This document shows positions 7,628 through 8,708 of a stretch of 8,708 nucleotides of DNA, piece after piece. The DNA comes from Clostridiales bacterium UBA7573 (GTDB lineage: Bacteria > Bacillota > Clostridia > Oscillospirales > CAG-272). The notes beneath the pieces were generated by a model, which saw nothing but the letters and a program-made list of their open reading frames with translations, did no database searches and had not been told where the DNA came from. How positions within the stretch are numbered: position 1 is the first letter of the stretch; every line of letters starts with the position of its first letter. A program made the translations under genes and the position numbers. The stretch spans positions 2,531 to 11,238 of the forward strand of contig DLLB01000031.1 in the NCBI GenBank assembly GCA_002477905.1, read 5' to 3'.

Positions 7628-7645
7628 TATTTTTTCAAAATATAC

Positions 7646-7674
7646 TTGACAAATCTTCGGTTTTATTTTATAAT
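7646..7674 (+). promoter_or_regulatory. Full-consensus sigma-A promoter of the acyl carrier protein gene
   Basis: TTGACA (7646-7651), a 17-nt spacer and TATAAT (7669-7674) match the consensus at all twelve positions. The upstream T6-C-A4 tract (about 7630-7640) may be an UP element. Transcription would start near 7681, giving a leader of about 65 nt before the acp start. A small inverted repeat, TGCAT-GTGTAA-ATGCA (7675-7690), overlaps the predicted start site. Confidence 0.93.
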
Positions 7675-7745
7675 TGCATGTGTAAATGCATAGAAGGCGA
7701 TTTCCATGAAAATTGTGCATCACATCGTTTGGAGGAAAGTATTGT

Positions 7746-7979
7746 ATGTTCGAAAAATTGAAAGCTCTGTTGGTGGATGAACTTCAGGTCGCGGAAGAAG
7801 ATGTCACGCTTGACGCGGAACTGATTAACGATCTCGGCATCAATTCCTTAGAGCTTGCCGATCTGATTCTTTTATGTGAAGAAAAATTCGATATTGAAAT
7901 TAAAGATGACGATATTCACCAGTTTGTAACCGTTGGAAATGTTGTGGATTATCTGACCGAGAAAACCGGCGAAAACTAA
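7746..7979 (+). CDS. acpP: Acyl carrier protein
   Basis: A small acidic four-helix carrier that holds growing acyl chains as thioesters on a phosphopantetheine arm, for fatty acid or related lipid synthesis. The 77 residues are the normal length for a free-standing carrier. The attachment site is Ser34 in DLGINSLELADL (29-40). It is followed by the acidic helix EEKFDIEIKDDDI and the C-terminal TVGNVVDYL, all typical of the family. The residue before the serine is Asn rather than the usual Asp of the DSL motif. The ATG at 7746 was chosen over an upstream in-frame GTG-type extension because GGAGG (7731-7735) precedes it and the protein then starts like other carriers (MFEKLKALL). No fatty acid synthesis gene lies beside it, so it may be the main carrier in a dispersed position or a second, specialised one. 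The symbol is therefore tentative. Confidence 0.93.
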   Translation: MFEKLKALLVDELQVAEEDVTLDAELINDLGINSLELADLILLCEEKFDIEIKDDDIHQFVTVGNVVDYLTEKTGEN

Positions 7980-8026
7980 TGCAAAGCAGATTGCTGTTTT
8001 GAAAAATTTCGGAATAAAACAAAAAG

Positions 8027-8070
8027 AAAACGGGTTGCACAGTGCAGAGTTGCATTTTGCAATCCGTTTT
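8027..8070 (+). terminator. Long hairpin after acp, probable terminator
   Basis: AAAACGGGTTGCA (8027-8039) pairs with TGCAATCCGTTTT (8058-8070) over 13 bp with one G-U pair, around an 18-nt loop. The 3' arm ends in TTTT followed by GTG, so the U-run is short. A competing small hairpin, TGCA-CAG-TGCA, lies at 8036-8046. It could terminate acp transcription or act in the leader of the next gene, which begins 29 nt later. Confidence 0.55.
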
Positions 8071-8098
8071 GTGTCAATCAAGAAGTGGGGGAACCAGC

Positions 8099-8653
8099 AT
8101 GAAAGCGGCAGGTTTTATGATTTCTATTATCAGCATTCTTTGCATATGCGTTCTGCTTGCCCATCTGTTTTATCGGCTACGGTTGACGGTGCAAAAGAAC
8201 CGGATTCTTTCCGCCGATTGTAAGCCGAACCAGCGGCTTGCCGCCATGCTTCGCCTGTATGCGGATCCCTGCCCGCTCGTGGAGCGTTTTTCCATTCCCG
8301 ATCCGGCAATGGGAGAAAGCGAAGCCATGCCTTGCCTTGGAGCCGCGGTCTTACCGGATGCGGTGATCCTGTTGACTTGGAATCTGCCGCGGATGGAATT
8401 ATACGCCCGGCAAAAACGGTTGCAGGCGCTCTTATTTCGGGAAGGATTTTGGGATGTGCCGGTGATTTTGCTGATCTTTGAAGAAGGGATTTTGATTACA
8501 TGGGAAAAGGAACAGCTTTTACCGATGTATCCGGATCTGTCTGCCATGCGGTATTTGGAGCGATATGCGAAACAGCATTTGCTGACGCGCGCGGAGCGGC
8601 GAAAAATCACTGCCTTTTTGTGCGCACTGGCAAGCGATTCTTCCATCCGGTGA
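8099..8653 (+). CDS. Hypothetical protein with one N-terminal membrane segment
   Basis: I do not recognise this 184-residue protein. The start at 8099 is taken because the GTGGGGGA sequence (8085-8092) precedes it at about 7 nt, and the first residues then form a clean membrane anchor. An in-frame upstream ATG at 8042 would lie inside the hairpin. Residues about 6-25 are strongly hydrophobic, and the basic YRLRLTVQKNR that follows suggests the rest is in the cytoplasm. There is no lipobox or signal-peptidase site. The soluble part alternates hydrophobic stretches (AAVLPDAVILLTW at 82-94, VPVILLIFEEGILITWEK at 120-137) with charged helical ones (ARQKRLQALLFREG, LERYAKQHLLTRAERRKI). Cysteines are scattered and form no motif. 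It lies 119 nt after acp and 34 nt before the next probable gene. The open frame, start context and regular composition support a real gene, but no function can be assigned. Confidence 0.75.
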   Translation: MKAAGFMISIISILCICVLLAHLFYRLRLTVQKNRILSADCKPNQRLAAMLRLYADPCPLVERFSIPDPAMGESEAMPCLGAAVLPDAVILLTWNLPRMELYARQKRLQALLFREGFWDVPVILLIFEEGILITWEKEQLLPMYPDLSAMRYLERYAKQHLLTRAERRKITAFLCALASDSSIR

Positions 8654-8687
8654 TCAGATTTCGAATAGAAAGAGGGAAAGGCAGACT

Positions 8688-8708
8688 GTGCACAAGTCCG
8701 TAAAAAAC
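8688..8708 (+). CDS. Probable start of a further gene (cut off by window)
   Basis: A GTG at 8688 opens a frame reading MHKSVKN to the window end. AGAGGGAAAGG (8671-8681) upstream is a plausible ribosome binding site, and the 34-nt gap from the preceding gene fits an operon. Seven codons are too few to identify the product, so the call rests only on start context. Confidence 0.45.

Noticed and set aside
7271..7723. Minus-strand reading frames of 150 and 100 codons across the tRNA region
   Set aside because: They contain the translated antisense of the tRNA (residues such as NQSRTDDLILTKDVLYQL), a well-known false gene call. The rest is translated repeat and promoter sequence.
7991..8019. Possible promoter TTGCTG-17-ATAAAA before the hypothetical protein gene
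   Set aside because: Both boxes match poorly, and the long hairpin at 8027 lies between it and the gene.
8168..8510. Resemblance of the hypothetical protein to a NERD or PD-(D/E)XK nuclease (Asp at 87, later E-K pair)
   Set aside because: Spacing and surrounding residues do not form a convincing motif; single acidic and lysine residues between hydrophobic strands are expected by chance.

Overview
This 8.7-kb window looks like an ordinary chromosomal stretch of an endospore-forming Firmicute, most likely class Clostridia. Supporting signs are a clear sporulation sigma factor G gene, strong AGGAGG-type ribosome binding sites, consensus sigma-A promoters, and a metK-recD2-comF gene order that I recall as common in Clostridia. 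Base composition looks moderate rather than very AT-rich. I see no insertion sequence, prophage, CRISPR array or toxin-antitoxin module.

Layout. (1) 1-4860, plus strand: the 3' part of metK (SAM synthetase, cut by the window edge), recD2 (helicase, TTG start), comF (phosphoribosyltransferase-fold protein, ATGA overlap with recD2) and a sugar-phosphate nucleotidyltransferase. The gaps are short (37 nt, overlap, 48 nt). The run ends at a 15-bp perfect-stem terminator, so it may be one transcription unit. (2) 4862-5656, minus strand: sigG, convergent with region 1 and abutting the same hairpin. It is preceded by a sequence matching the forespore sigma-F promoter consensus, which is how sigG is expected to be switched on. 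(3) 5657-5857: a 201-nt divergent control region with the sigG promoter leftward and a sigma-A-type promoter rightward. (4) 5858-7243, plus strand: an RsmF-type rRNA m5C methyltransferase with a C-terminal PUA-like tail. (5) 7283-7444: tRNA-Thr(GGT) with encoded CCA, a full-consensus promoter and an intrinsic terminator. (6) 7401-7745, 345 nt without a protein gene: the tRNA terminator, an AT-rich stretch with small palindromes and a 42-nt imperfect tandem repeat, then a second full-consensus promoter and the leader of the next gene. (7) 7746-8653: a small acyl carrier protein, a long hairpin, and an unrecognised protein with one N-terminal membrane segment. The window ends seven codons into what is probably another gene with a GTG start (8688).

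The genes mainly serve housekeeping functions: methyl-donor synthesis, DNA repair, RNA modification, a tRNA and acyl carriage. sigG is the one developmental gene. I found no convincing previously undescribed system. The observations most worth a second look are the sigma-F-like promoter of an isolated sigG, the two matching strong promoters before tRNA-Thr and acp, the repeat-bearing spacer between them, and the unknown membrane-anchored protein beside acp.
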